Source: Pachypanchax playfairii
Lineage: Eukaryota > Chordata > Actinopteri > Cyprinodontiformes > Aplocheilidae
Direction: 5' to 3'
Assembly: GCA_006937955.1 (NCBI GenBank)
Contig: SSNP01000305.1
Span: 2,244-66,243, forward strand
DNA: 64,000 bases
Below, piece after piece: positions 20,169-31,899 of the stretch. The notes below the pieces were generated by a model. It saw only the letters and a list, made by a program, of their open reading frames with translations, was not told the origin of the DNA and made no database searches. Both the position numbers and the translations under genes were made by a program. How positions within the stretch are numbered: the stretch's first letter is position 1; every line of letters begins with the position of its first letter.

Positions 20169-21229
20169 TTCAAAATTTTTCTTTCTTGTCTGATGTTTGT
20201 GAAAATGTAGAGTAACATATATAGATATATATAGATGAAAATGGAATACATTTATGTTTCCTTTGTCTTTTTTATCATAATTTAAAATATATGTTGGTTA
20301 TAAATTTGGATTCATTTTCTTCACACTATAAAATTCCTCTTCATGTAAAAAAGTGTTGCTTGTTGTTTGTTTAGCTGAGAAAAGCGTTAGCGTCAGAACC
20401 ATAAGTGAATTTGGATTAAACATCTAATTGGATAATATCAGCCTCTCCTCCTCTTGTTGTGCTTGGAGAAGTTTGTACATTTAAATGTGTCAAGACCGAA
20501 ATGATCCTGCTCCGGCAGCCAAGTTAACATCCTGATCACTTATCAAATCATGTACTAATAGGGACTTTATAAAGGTTTAAGGGCTTCAATGTGTAACTAC
20601 AGTCTGTAGACAACTGAGAACAAAAGAAAGAAACAAAGATGCTCTGATGGAGTAAAGCAGGAGCTGCTTCATTTATAGCTGCACTAAAAAGTCTGTTTAT
20701 TACTCCTTTTTAACTGCTACCCTATTCACAAGGCTGCAGGGCACAGGACTTTCAGCCCTTTCTGACCCAGAGGAACAAAGGAGGACCCACACATGCATGT
20801 GCATTTAAAACACATAATTTAGCTGTAAATGAATTTGTCTTGCTTCCAGCAGAGAGAACTCAGAGGCTGCGCTGTTTGCTGGTGTGAAAGATGGCCTCAC
20901 GTTGACACTGATGGTAGTGAATCCCAGTTTGTTCACAACAAGTCGATGCTTTGTGTGAGCAGGGACTGGTAATTTTCTGCCTTTGGAGCACTGAACTTTC
21001 AGATCTTTGGGGAGATGAAGGAGGAGGACCTCCACTGATTATCCGCAGACCAAATGTTCCACTGTGAAGAAAATCAATCAAAAGAGGCTGAAAAGACAGA
21101 GTGCAACTCTTTTTTGCATAAAATTCTAATTTTTAAAATTGTTTGAGGGAGATTAAATAGAAAACAAACAGAAACACAGAGTACTTTAGCATAATGACCA
21201 GATTTCGGGAGCTACTCATTAAAAGTGTG
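20169..21229. other. No gene seen
   Basis: AT-rich intergenic DNA. The open frames near 20805-21081 show no family resemblance or splice context and are not called. Confidence 0.45.
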
Positions 21230-21831
21230 TTAAAGAGGCCATTCCATTAAAAACAGTTTTTCCGAGGTTTCTGTTGAATATTTTAGCTCCACAGGTGTAC
21301 TTACCTTCATGGTGGGTGTGAAAACAGGTCAACAACTTCTCTTTCAGTCTTTATCTCTCAAACTATGCAGGTGGCGATAACACCCAAGTTCTCCCGAATT
21401 CGAACGGCCTGTATCTGTTTTGTCACAACTCCTTTGTTCATTAGTATTCATCAGCTCCCGCAGTTGAAACCACGCCTAGCTAGAGCTAGCTAATAGCTGT
21501 AGCATAACGTAGCAAACAGGAAGACACAACGTCTGATGTTACCATGCGCAGTGGGGCAGGAAACAGTATATCTTGCTCTGATAGGCTAGTTTGTTAGCCA
21601 ATCTGAGTCCAGCAAATTCGAATAATGAATATGAACGAGCTGCTGCTTGAGGCCTGACGGAACCAGTCTGACGGAAGGAGCCGGAACCACCCGAATTTTA
21701 ACACAGACAGATTGAAAGGTCTGTTAATAAGTGTTTTCTGACATTTTTTTGATATAAAATGTTTCATATTACTGGTTAATACTTAAAAAATAGCACAAAG
21801 TTCTGAAATATGTATGAAATGGCCTCTTTAA
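21230..21831 (+). mobile_element. TTAA-flanked MITE, family 2, complete copy
   Basis: TTAA duplications at 21230-21233 and 21828-21831 bracket the inverted ends AGAGGCCATTCCATT and AAATGGCCTCT. The interior is noncoding and GC-richer, with CpGs. A second copy in the same orientation begins at 63677. Confidence 0.85.
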
Positions 21832-22914
21832 CTGTTTAAATCCTTATGAAGAAAGACTCTGTTTGACAAACCACAACACTTACCCTTTTGTCCCATGATG
21901 ACTTGAGGCTTTGTTTTCTTAAAACAGTTATAAAATCCTCCCCTCAGGTGTAAAACTCTCGTTACTTACCAGATTGAGGGGCGTCGTTGTTCTGCACTTG
22001 CTGCTTGGAGCGGCTCGAACTTGAACCAGTGAGCGGGCCGTGTGTCACTGCTCACAAGGCCTGATCACTGCCCCTCTGATCTTAGACATGATACTGTGCT
22101 GACCTTCCCATCATATGACACGCAGAACAGTTCTCCTCTTATAACACGTGTGAAACCTCCAGCAGGGAAGTTGGAACATGCATGTAGAGCAGGAGACATC
22201 AGGGCCTTGATGGAAAGTCTGTGATAAACTATAGACAGAAAATGTATTAAATAATGTCAACAAACTGCAACACTGAATGAGAATAAAATTGAGTAACTAG
22301 GTGTCCTTCTACAAACACAACAAAGTTCAGAAAAGCAGATTTTTTTGATTCCATCCAAATTGCCCAGATGTTTTCAGTTAAACACTTTCACTCTGCTCAG
22401 TCGGCTCTCTTAATACTCCAGCATTCTTCATGATCCCTTACCAAAACAAAGGTCCAGTTTTGACCTCTGTTGGGAGGTGAGGCAGTTACGGTTCACTTTT
22501 TACTTAAATCCCCCCCCCCCCAACCTCCAGGTATTCCTTCTCACCATGGCTCAGAGAGGGTTCACTCATTACCTGAGGTATGCTGAAGGAATGAACACAG
22601 ACGAGACCAGTTACATGAAAACAGGTCCAGTCAGAACCATCAAGTCTGGCTGTCACAGACATTACACTTATAAATTACATGAAAATTATTGTTTTTAACA
22701 TCTTTTCTGTTTTTATATATAAAATAGAAAATATATTGCTGTTTGCCTTTTATAGTTTCAGACACATCACAGCTAATTTAAAGAATGTAAACTGGATTTT
22801 TTTCAGTCTACTTCATTTAATATATTTTCAGTACTACGTAGAAACTTTCTGGGCAGTTATTAATGTGAATATTTCCTGAAATAATACTTGAATCAATTCA
22901 ATCATACTTTATGA
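21832..22914. other. No gene seen
   Basis: Intergenic DNA with a 12-base C run near 22509. Open frames of 60-73 codons near 22042 and 22477 have no recognisable content. Confidence 0.45.
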
Positions 22915-23335
22915 AGCAAAATTAGGTGTAGAAGGATCTCCTGTAGCGGTCTGTATTGTAGCAGATCTGAAGATCCTTTGACTGAAGACACTGTTGTTGA
23001 GTTACTGTGTAGTGAAGAGGATGATGAAAGATTTTCACATGTTTTTCAGTTTTTGAATCATCCTCCTTTGGACAATCAACTCTAGAAACTCCAGATCAGT
23101 CCCTAGAACAGAACCAACCTTCTTTATCAGTTTGTTCAGCCTCTTAATGTCACCTGCTCTGATGCTCCGCCCCTAACAGAAGACTGCAGGTGTGATCACA
23201 CTCTGCACAACAGACTTATAAAAGATCTTCAACATCTTGCTGCAAACATTGAAGGACCTGAACCTCCTCAAGAAGTCCAGTCTGCTCTGTGTCTCGCAGT
23301 TCAGTCTGTTGTCCAGGTGAAAACTGAAGCACATC
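22915..23335 (-). mobile_element. Rex1/Babar-like LINE, 3' fragment
   Basis: Minus-strand frames include LDNRLNC, SRLDFLRRFRSFNVCSKMLK and FYKSVVQSVITPAV, with the 'ggatctcctgtagc' terminal block at the left. Decayed copy of the 11190-11945 family. Confidence 0.78.
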
Positions 23336-23501
23336 CCAAAAAGTGAGACACCAGTTCTCTGTCCTTGGTCTCTGCTCCATCTCTGATCCACTGCAGATGA
23401 CAGGAATCTGACCTGTACTGATAGTCTGAGGTAGTAGTAGAAGTACAGACCCCTGTGGTGCTGGAAAAAAAAAGTTTATCAGGTAATCAGGTTTGGGTTT
23501 T

Positions 23502-23586
23502 CCATCCATCCATCCATCCATCCATCCATCCATCCATCCATCCATCCATCCATCCATCCATCCATCCATCCATCCATCCATCCATC
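23502..23586. repeat. (CATC)n microsatellite
   Basis: About 21 tandem CATC units. The long His-Pro-Ser-Ile or Met-Asp-Gly-Trp frames across it are artefacts of the repeat. Confidence 0.98.
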
Positions 23587-23589
23587 ATC

Positions 23590-24685
23590 ACATTACAAAC
23601 TCTAAGCAGTTTCTTTTTAAGCCTTTCAACATACATCAAAATAACAAAGTAAAGAGCAACTGAGATCTTTAAAACAAGAAATATACTCTATCAGCAGAAA
23701 CCCATCTGGTGTGTTTCTTCTTCTGGCCTGTGAGGAACCCTTGTGTGGTCCTAAGACACCACAGGCACATCCACAGACAATAGTGCTTTGACAGCAGTTT
23801 AAAAGGTTAAACATGTAAAATGCTGATAGAAACATATCTGTTTCCTTATCAGAAGGTTCAAAGATAAAAGGCAAGTAGGGTGAAATCAGAGTAAGGGGAA
23901 CATGTCTGACGGAAGAAACTGTTGTATGACAGACGGCAAGTTTCAAACTGAAAGTGGTTTAAATTTTATCGGTCCAAGCATTTGCTGCTCAAAGGCAAAA
24001 AAAACAATGTTATAGTAGTTTAACATATGTCTGAAAATGCCAAACAACAGAATCACTTAGGTGTGTTTAATAAGAGGCAGCAGTTTGGAGTTTTATGAAA
24101 TGACTTGTCGGTCAGAAAAAATAATTTAACACAAATAATATTTTATTGTCAGTTGTAGGAATAAAAGTAAGAAAGATCTTTATGGTGGTAAAAAAAATCT
24201 TCATTATAGTTGAGTTATGAAGCTGTTCTTCACAATAAAAGTGTGTTTCATGAGATGAAAAGATATTTGGGTTGCCTGCCTGTTGGCCAATAAATATTGT
24301 TTTCATTATAAACAAAGTTAAAGAAGTGCTCTCATGGAGCTATCGCTTCAACATCTTTTTCAAGCTGCACAAGTTCACAGAAATTAATCAATTTGACATG
24401 CAACTTGTTGGGTTTTATTTAGCTGTTTGAATAGAATAAAATAAAAAAGACCCACAGAAGGATGAAACTAAATATTTGAAATACACCATAAAAAAATCAT
24501 GAAAAATCCCCGCGGCAAAAAATACAAGAGAAGTTTTTGTGAGATAAGTTGTAATTTTGGTCCATTTCTTCTGTTAAATGAGACACTTTGGGTAAATAAC
24601 TTGTGAAGATCCTGCCTGCTGCTATCCTCTGCCCCCCCTCCCCTCTCTTCCAGAAGAAGAGGAGGGGTTGAGGGATCAGCTCTGC
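23590..24685. other. No gene seen upstream of ednrb
   Basis: Intergenic DNA. Regulatory elements of ednrb may lie here, but none can be identified by eye. Confidence 0.4.
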
Positions 24686-24922
24686 AGTCTGAGTTACTCT
24701 GTAGCAACCAGAACTGAAGACGACCAGACTGGCAGAACAACATGTAGAGCACAGACCCGGATCTCTTCACACGGACGCTGTTTGTGTTGGCAATGACCAA
24801 ATTGTCACTGATGGAACAACATCCCTTGATTTGGGAATTGTTCACTGTCCTGAGAGTCACTGGGAAACTTTGATTTAAGAGACAGAGTTGTTGGAGAGTT
24901 GCTGCTTGTGTTTGGATTTTAG
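24686..24922 (+). other. ednrb: Probable noncoding first exon of ednrb
   Basis: A GC-balanced stretch ends at a strong donor, TTTTAG|GTAAGTTG, with the exon end at 24922. The next acceptor in frame context is 'tttttgttccag' at 25882, just before the exon that carries the ednrb start codon. The left boundary (transcription start) is a guess. No convincing TATA box is visible. Confidence 0.5.
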
Positions 24923-25882
24923 GTAAGTTGCAGCAGTAACAGGAAAATACCAGATAAATGCTTTGTAGAACTTCTTAAAAACTACTTTCAGTCCATAAAA
25001 AACAGGTGTTGGATTTTTTCAGTCCCAATCTTTCTTTAAAAGTAAGTAATTATAATTTATTAAACAAAAGCCATATTAAACCTTTGCTGTAATGTTTATA
25101 TTTCTGTCTTCCTCTAAAAATGCATGAATGAGGAATTTGCAGTTGATCAGAGTTAGTGGTGAAAAAAGGTGAGAAATTATTACTTTTCACTTTGACTTTT
25201 AGCTCAACTTTTTCTTTTTGATAAGGAAGATTAGCTTGAATCAGTTGGAAAACAGCCCTAGGCTGTAAAAAAGTTTAATACTTTCCAACGTGAGCCACTG
25301 AGGAGAGCTTAAACAAACAGACTGAAAAAGAACTGCAACAAGAGTGAAAATATTTCTCCAGGTTGCTATAAATTAATATTTTTATATAATCCAAAGAATT
25401 TAACACTTGAGAGGAAATTTATTTTCTTATTGTGTTATCTGTCTCATCAATCATCACATGATGTTCTTGTATTTCTAATGGTTTAGTTCCTAGGAAGAGT
25501 TCTAATGCTGCTGAACATTTTTAATGAGTGTCATTTAAATAAGAATAAATGTTTCTTCTGTTTTTATAAACATGATATTTTCTTCAAACCCAGAAAAAAA
25601 TCCTGATAAATGTCATTCAGTCCCTAAAGTAACGACATAAATGAGTAAATTTATGTTACAGTTTACGTTTGTAGATTTTAATCAAGTTTCGTTTGTTTCA
25701 GTAAAAGAACCAAATGCAATACTTTGTTTCACAATTCTAAATAGATGTTCCTTATTAGAGGTGGAATGTTTAACTTCTGTGCAAAGTTTCCTAAGATGCT
25801 CTCAGATGCATTTTCTCTACTGATTTTGACAGACATCCAAAAAATCCCTCTGCTTCAATGATTCTCACAATTTTTGTTCCAG

Positions 25883-26341
25883 GTACATTAAACAGGATCA
25901 GCGCCAGCTGTTGGAATAAAAACCAGGATGAAGACTCATCGCCTGAGCTTGGCGCTCCTCCTCTTGGCGGTCCTCGTGCTGGCTGTCAGTGCACAGCTGG
26001 AGCCAAAGCAACAACTCCCCCCGGCCCCGAACACGGCTACTCAGGGAGTCGGTCTGGTGGAGAGAGGAGCGCAGGGTCCCCTGAGGCCCAACATCACCAT
26101 GCCTCGTCGCCGCCTTCCACCCATGTGCACGGGGCCCACAGAAATCCGTGACACTTTCAAATACATCAACACAGTGGTTTCCTGTTTGGTGTTTGTCATC
26201 GGCATCATTGGAAATTCAACTCTTCTGAGGATCATCTACAAGAACAAGTGCATGAGGAACGGGCCGAACATCCTCATTGGCAGTCTGGCACTCGGAGACC
26301 TGCTGCACATCATCATCGCCATACCCATTAATGTTTACAAG
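25883..26341 (+). CDS. ednrb: ednrb coding exon 1 (signal peptide to TM2)
   Basis: The acceptor ends at 25882 and the ATG is at 25928, the first in the exon. It encodes the signal peptide, the extracellular N-terminus, TM1 and TM2, and ends INVYK at a GTGAGG donor in phase 0. Codon 26318-26320 (GCC) is the Asp-to-Ala change. Confidence 0.95.
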
Positions 26342-26744
26342 GTGAGGTCATGTTTTACCCTCAACTGATGAGGGTATACTGCTTAAAGGGAGGTTATGGT
26401 CATTTTGAAGTGGCGTTATATCAATCCATCATCAATATTAAGGATCTAACCAGCAGCCAGTGATGTCACTAAAGAAAGAGGAGTCAGTGGAAACAGGAGG
26501 AGGTGCTAAGAGATCCATCCAATCCTCTTTGAGTGAGGTCATTGATGGGTCAGATCCTTATAGACTGATTGAAAGAATTAAATTTCAAAATTACAGAAAA
26601 AAAATCTTTTACCGTTATTTTTGATCTAAATTTATTTTCCTTTACAATATCTGGAAACTGTTTATAACAGCTGCATACTGGAGTCTAGCTTTTATTCACA
26701 CCCATTTCCATGACAGATCTCTCTCTCTCGCACACAAACACACA

Positions 26745-26821
<77 letters not shown>

Positions 26822-27104
26822 GTGTGTTTTGTTATCCTTATGGGGACCGTTCATTGACTTCCATTGATTTTAGTAACTAGATTTATACCTAACCCAAACC
26901 CTTTTACTAACCTTAACCATTACTGATCTATAACTAACCCTAAGACTAACTAAAACTCTATTCACACCATACCTATAAACCTAACCCCTAACCCTAAAAA
27001 GGGGAGTCCCCCTCATGGGGACCAGGCTTCGGTCCCCACAAGAACCCTCGGACCCCAGAAAGATAGTAAAAGTCAGGAAACGGGTCCCCAGGAGGTCAGA
27101 AATA

Positions 27105-27167
<63 letters not shown>

Positions 27168-27450
27168 GTGTGTTTTGTTATCCTTATGGGGACCGTTCAT
27201 TGACTTCCATTGATTTTAGTAACTAGATTTATACCTAACCCAAACCCTTTTACTAACCTTAACCATTACTGATCTATAACTAACCCTAAGACTAACTAAA
27301 ACTCTATTCACACCATACCTATAAACCTAACCCCTAACCCTAAAAAGGGGAGTCCCCCTCATGGGGACCAGGCTTCGGTCCCCACAAGAACCCTCGGACC
27401 CCAGAAAGATAGTAAAAGTCAGGAAACGGGTCCCCAGGAGGTCAGAAATA

Positions 27451-27504
<54 letters not shown>

Positions 27505-30500
27505 TTAGCTGCCATGTGCTTCTAAAATGTTATTACTCTGCTGAGCCCCTCTATATCTCCTCGTGTCTCCAGGCAGGTTATTGTGTGGTGGAGTCATTTT
27601 GTGTGAGTGAGAGGGAGTCAGGACCAGAGTAACTGTATATTTGGGTAAGCGAGCAGGCGTGTTAAAACAACTGGTCGCAGTTACATACCACCACTAAGAA
27701 GGAACAGACGGGGTGAGATGGAGAAACTCAGGGTCGATCCCGCCACCCGACCAAAGAAAGCTCAAAAAGTCCTGTTTCATATGTGTTTATCAGTGTTTTC
27801 TTCTACTTCCTGAGCTACTGTACTTCATCTGGTACACTAACTCAGACAAGAAGGTCTAACTGTGTTGTTTTTAAAAATCAACAGCTCTGTATCTTCCCAA
27901 AACTCATCAAGTTTAGTTTCATATATTTGCTCTGAACAACATTCCTGTGGCAAGAAAATCTCATTGTGAAGAAAGTTGCCTCACTCTCAACCATGTTTTA
28001 ACCCCGTGACCGAGTCTTTGGTGTTGCAATCTGTCTCCAGCTCCTGGCAGAGGACTGGCCGTTTGGGGTGACTCTATGCAAGCTTGTGCCATTTGTTCAG
28101 AAAGCCTCAGTGGGGATAACCGTGTTGAGTCTGTGCGCTTTGAGCATTGACAGGTAGGTGAATGTCTTCAACTTTTGTAACTGCAAACAGCTCCTTGAAA
28201 TATGGAGCTGCTGCCTTTGAACAACTTGTTTGCTTCAGCAACACATTCACCATAAACTGTACATGAAATTCCAACTCTGAGAAACGGAACCATGTTATTT
28301 TAAACATCTAAAACAAGTTTGTCATCTGATTGATAACTGACTGCAGGTATCGCGCCGTGGCCTCTTGGAGTCGAATCAAAGGAATCGGAGTTCCGAAATG
28401 GATGGCCATCGAGATCGCACTCATCTGGATCTTATCCATCGTCCTGGCTGTGCCAGAGGCAATAGCCTTTGACATGATCGCCATGGACTACAAAGGAGAA
28501 CATTTGAGGATCTGCTTGCTGCATCCCATGCAGAAAACAGACTTTATGAGGGTGAGCTGAGACAGAGGCCTCTTTTAGGTTTAGAGAAAAATGGTGCGTG
28601 TTGACTCAGCTGTGCACACTACAAACACACGAACGTGCAAACAAGACATGGACAGACAGATGTGCAGATGTGCCTGGTGTGCGTAAATATGAGCATAAGC
28701 ATTCTTAACAAAAAAGTGCCAACACTCACAGTCTTACTGTTAAACTTAATGAACAAATGAGGTAAGAAAATGAAGCATTGCCAAATGTATATCATAGGGG
28801 TGCAACTGCTTCTTTAGGAGCATGAAAGATTTTTATATGTTACAGTTCCTTGAACCCTAAAAAGTTAAAGCTTTAATTTTTCTAAGATCTTTTGATAAAT
28901 CAAATTTTGAAACACACCCTTGCGTTTTCCTCTACAGTGAAGGTCAAACTGCGGCCAAACGCCAATAAATCTGCTTCCACTGCTCTACTGCAGATGTTTG
29001 TGAATAATCCAGCCTTCTTCTATTCTCTCTGTGCAGTTTTATAAATCAGCGAAAGACTGGTGGCTCCTCAGCGTATATTTCTGCTTGCCCCTGGCCTGCA
29101 CTGCAGTTTTCTACACCCTGATGACCTGCGAGATGTTGAGGAAGAAGAACGGCGTGCAGATTGCACTGAGTGACCACCTGAAACAGGTCCTGTGATGGCT
29201 GACGTTGTTTAAGCTCATCTGTAAATTAAAACTGTGATCTGTGCTGGATCCGGAGTTTCTTCTTCTATCCCTTCATCAGGAAAATATGACATATGTTGTC
29301 TTTAAACTTTGAAAGTTAAATTATTGCTTTAAAATACAGTTGTGCTGTTCAAACAACAGCATTGAAGACTTGATTTGTGATTACAGATTTTATGGAAATG
29401 AATGGAGATTTATAACTCTGTTATGTGGAGAAAATGTTGCCACACTCATTTCATTGCCAAATAATGATTGATGTCTGTTTGTGTGCTCAGCGGAGGGAGG
29501 TGGCTAAGACTGTGTTCTGTCTGGTTCTGGTCTTCGCTCTGTGCTGGCTGCCTCTCCACCTCAGCAGGATCCTAAAGCTCACCATCTATGATGAAAAAGA
29601 TCCGAACCGCTGCGAGCTTCTCAGGTATGGAAGGAAACGTGCAGCCTGTCTGACAGGGCGGGTGTGATTATTTAAAGGAGAAGGATTGTCTGTGAAGGTG
29701 GAGCATTAGAACTATGATGTTTCTTTGTAACCCTTTCAGTTTCTTCTTGGTGTTGGACTACATCGGCATCAATATGGCGTCTATCAACTCCTGCATCAAC
29801 CCTGTGGCTCTCTACATGGTCAGCAAACGTTTCAAGAGCTGCTTCAGGGTAAGGTCTAACTCCAGATGAACTACTCTGACTTTATAAACTCGGGTGCAGA
29901 GGAGTTGTTATCAGTGGTCAATATCTTACCTTCTGTCCGACTGAGCTCACTGTGGAGAATCAGAGTTTTCATAAAGAGGTCAAACTAACAGCTACTTAGA
30001 TTATTTCAGAGTATCAGGTTTCAGCCATCTAAAACAATTCAAACCTCAAAAATATCATGGTGGTTTAAGTGAATAACTTGTGTAGATTCTTGGTAAACCA
30101 GGACACGTTAGTACAGAACAGTTTTCAAACAAAAGCAACTGGATTTATTTTTCATTTCTTGAAATTATTCACTTGTTTAGTTCTGAGGAACTGAGCATCT
30201 GTAAAGTCCTGAGTTGTTTAAGTTGTTTAAAAGCCTGACTAGCTATTAGTTTGACTATTTTAAGAAATTATTCTGACTGTTTTGTACATCAGGTAAGATA
30301 CTGACTAATAAAAGCTACTCCATCAATTCCTCTTGAATAAAGTCTAAATCTCTTTGAGAGAACAACTCAGCATTCTGACTTTTAGGCTTTTTGGGTTAAC
30401 AAAACTTGTTTAGTTTTAGATGAGAGTGTTGATGTTAATCTTCTGTGAAGCTATGGTGATTTTTCAAGGCTGGGTCTCACTGAACCACATGAGGGTCATG

Positions 30501-30739
30501 TGGCTATTTTTTAATACCTAAAATATCCATCTAAGTAAATATATTTAGATTCTGCTTCTTTTCATTTCTGCTGATGGAACAAACACTTGTCACTTTCCTT
30601 CTAGTCCTGTCTGTGCTGCTGGTGTCTTCCTGCGGAGATGTTACTGGATGAAAAGCAATCGTGTATGAAACTTAAAGTCACAGATCGAGTCTCCGTGCAG
30701 AGCAACTCCCGCACAACCAATAAGTCCATCACAGCCTGA
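25928..30739 (+). CDS. ednrb: Endothelin receptor type B (seven coding exons)
   Basis: A class A GPCR at the plasma membrane that binds endothelins and, in fish, supports pigment-cell and neural-crest development. Coding exons are 25928-26341, 28041-28153, 28347-28551, 29037-29186, 29491-29624, 29740-29848 and 30605-30739. All junctions are GT-AG, phases agree, and together they give 419 codons plus stop (human ETB is 442). Residues 1-20 or so are a hydrophobic signal peptide (LALLLLAVLVLAVSA). PNIT is a glycosylation sequon. LPPMCTGP starts the conserved core. LALGDLLH (TM2), SIDRYRA (DRY motif), CWLPLH (TM6) and NPVALY (TM7 NPxxY form) are present, and a cysteine cluster (SCLCCWC) fits palmitoylation. 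Near-identity to type B (for example KYINTVVSCLVFVIGIIGNS and LSDHLKQRREVAKTVF) separates it from type A. Odd: IIIAIP, where family members have Asp before IP. Which teleost ednrb duplicate this is cannot be decided here. Confidence 0.96.
26736..27503 (+). repeat. CA-embedded ~290 bp telomere-like unit, two tandem copies (locus 1)
   Basis: Units at 26821-27109 and 27167-27453 are separated and flanked by (CA)n runs. Each unit starts 'gtgttttgttatccttatgg' and contains 'cctaacccctaaccctaaaa' and 'ccccctcatggggacc'. Each ends 'ggaggtcagaaatacaaa'. The two copies are virtually identical. They lie in ednrb intron 1 (coding numbering). Confidence 0.95.
28041..28153 (+). CDS. ednrb: ednrb coding exon 2 (extracellular loop 1, TM3)
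   Basis: LLAEDWPFG opens the exon. The TM3 disulfide cysteine follows in TLCKLVPF, then QKASVGITVLSLCALSID, ending within the DRY motif. Confidence 0.95.
28347..28551 (+). CDS. ednrb: ednrb coding exon 3 (TM4, extracellular loop 2)
   Basis: RYRAVASWSRIKGIGVPKW leads into TM4 (IEIALIWILSIVLAVPEA). ICLLHPMQKTDFMR holds the loop-2 cysteine. The exon ends in phase 0. Confidence 0.95.
29037..29186 (+). CDS. ednrb: ednrb coding exon 4 (TM5)
   Basis: FYKSAKDWWLLSVYFCLPLA and FYTLMTCEMLRKKNGVQIAL form TM5 and the start of intracellular loop 3. Exactly 50 codons. Confidence 0.95.
29491..29624 (+). CDS. ednrb: ednrb coding exon 5 (TM6)
   Basis: RREVAKTVFCLVLVFALCWL and PLHLSRILKLTIYDEKDPNR: TM6 with the CWxP motif and the Arg implicated in ligand carboxylate binding. 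Confidence 0.95.
29740..29848 (+). CDS. ednrb: ednrb coding exon 6 (TM7)
   Basis: FFLVLDYIGINMASINSCIN, then PVALYMVSKRFKSCFR: TM7 and helix 8. Phase 0 end at a GTAAGG donor. Confidence 0.95.
30605..30739 (+). CDS. ednrb: ednrb coding exon 7 (C-terminal tail)
   Basis: SCLCCWCLPAEMLLDEKQSC starts the cytoplasmic tail. It closes with SVQSNSRTTNKSITA and TGA at 30737-30739. The 3' untranslated region follows; no AATAAA occurs before the MITE at 31029. Confidence 0.94.
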   Translation, partial: SCLCCWCLPAEMLLDEKQSCMKLKVTDRVSVQSNSRTTNKSITA

Positions 30740-31028
30740 GCAGTCACCCTGCAGCTGAGATGAGAGAAGGTACACGGACAAAAAAGAAGATCATTTGATT
30801 TGTGACTGAGTGAATGTGGACCAATTCTTTTTCTCATCTTTCAGGTTATATAAACTGTATTTCAGAAGCCTTTGCTCCCTCCGTTCTCTCTCTCCATCTC
30901 TCTGAGGAGATACATGGGAACATTAGCACTGTTAGAAACTGTAATTGCAAAAAACATGAGTGAGATTTTTTTGAACTGGTGTAAATTACATATGATCAAT
31001 GTTGTGTAATACTGATAATAAGGGTGAT

Positions 31029-31899
31029 TTAAAGGTGGTATATGGAACTTGCAACAGAATAACACAGCACAAAGCCTTCAGCCATCTGGGTGCCAGGCTC
31101 GTTAACCCCCCGGGGCTCCGATGCTCAGGCCGACTAATTTTCCTCACCAAGCCCACTCTGATCCCCGATCCGAATAAAATATCATGAGTTCAGCTCACTA
31201 GTCATGCTCTCCAGCCCCGCTGATCACACACTGATTCTGATAAAAGCAGCTCCTACCTGTTTGAAGCTCAGTCATCGATTCAGTCCGTGGCAAAGAGTTC
31301 ACAGTAGCACTGCGGCTCCAAAACTTACTGAAGTCCCCCTTAAGATTCTCTCTCTTCCTCAAACACCATCCTGCATGCCCCACTTATCCAATAAAATTTA
31401 AAAAAATAACAATAAAATCCTCTGTGGTGTGTCTTCCAGTCGAAAAAGTGGCCTGAAGCTCCTCAGCCACATGCTGCAGCTACGTGTTAGCTAGCTGCTA
31501 ATAGCTGCCAATAAAACTTTCCACGCAGAACTTGCTCGTCACATGGGAAACCCCAGAGGAAACTCTCTATGGCAAGCAAATAAGGTATATAATGACCACA
31601 TGTCCCCGGTGCTTCCAGCTGCTTGACCTGCAGACTCCCCAGTACCAGCCTCACTGTGCTGGAGTATTTACGATATTAGGCAACCTAAAATGGTGCCGCT
31701 GCTCTGCCAGCTATTGGCTGGTAGATGTAAACAAAATGCAAATAATTTACAAAATTTATATTTTATAATATTTTACTTCAAATATAATTTTTAAAGGAAA
31801 TGCTGTATTTTCATTCTACAACCCTCTAAACGCCCCGTGGAGGCATTGTTTTGTTATAAATATTGCTTTTAATGAAAATGTTGCATAAACCACCTTTAA
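31029..31899 (-). mobile_element. TTAA-flanked MITE, family 1, copy 2
   Basis: TTAA at 31029-31032 and 31896-31899, inverted ends AGGTGGTATATGGAAC and ACCACCT. It is inverted relative to the copy at 13684-14530, with which it shares most of its interior. Its left part contains AATAAA at 31173-31178, the first such signal after the ednrb stop codon. Confidence 0.87.

Noticed and set aside
23502..23586. Regularly spaced short repeats resembling a CRISPR array or a His-Pro-Ser repeat protein
   Set aside because: A pure CATC tetranucleotide microsatellite without spacers, in a vertebrate genome. The coding look comes from the repeat in every frame.
24468..24860. 130-residue minus-strand open frame upstream of ednrb
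   Set aside because: No family resemblance, low-complexity pieces, and overlap with the probable ednrb 5' exon on the other strand.
25858..26151. 97-residue frame overlapping the ednrb start exon
   Set aside because: Out of frame with the receptor and consisting of its shifted reading.
26900..27000. Interstitial telomere sequence
   Set aside because: Only a few CCCTAA-like hexamers inside a longer unique unit, not a (TTAGGG)n array. Telomere-like in appearance only.
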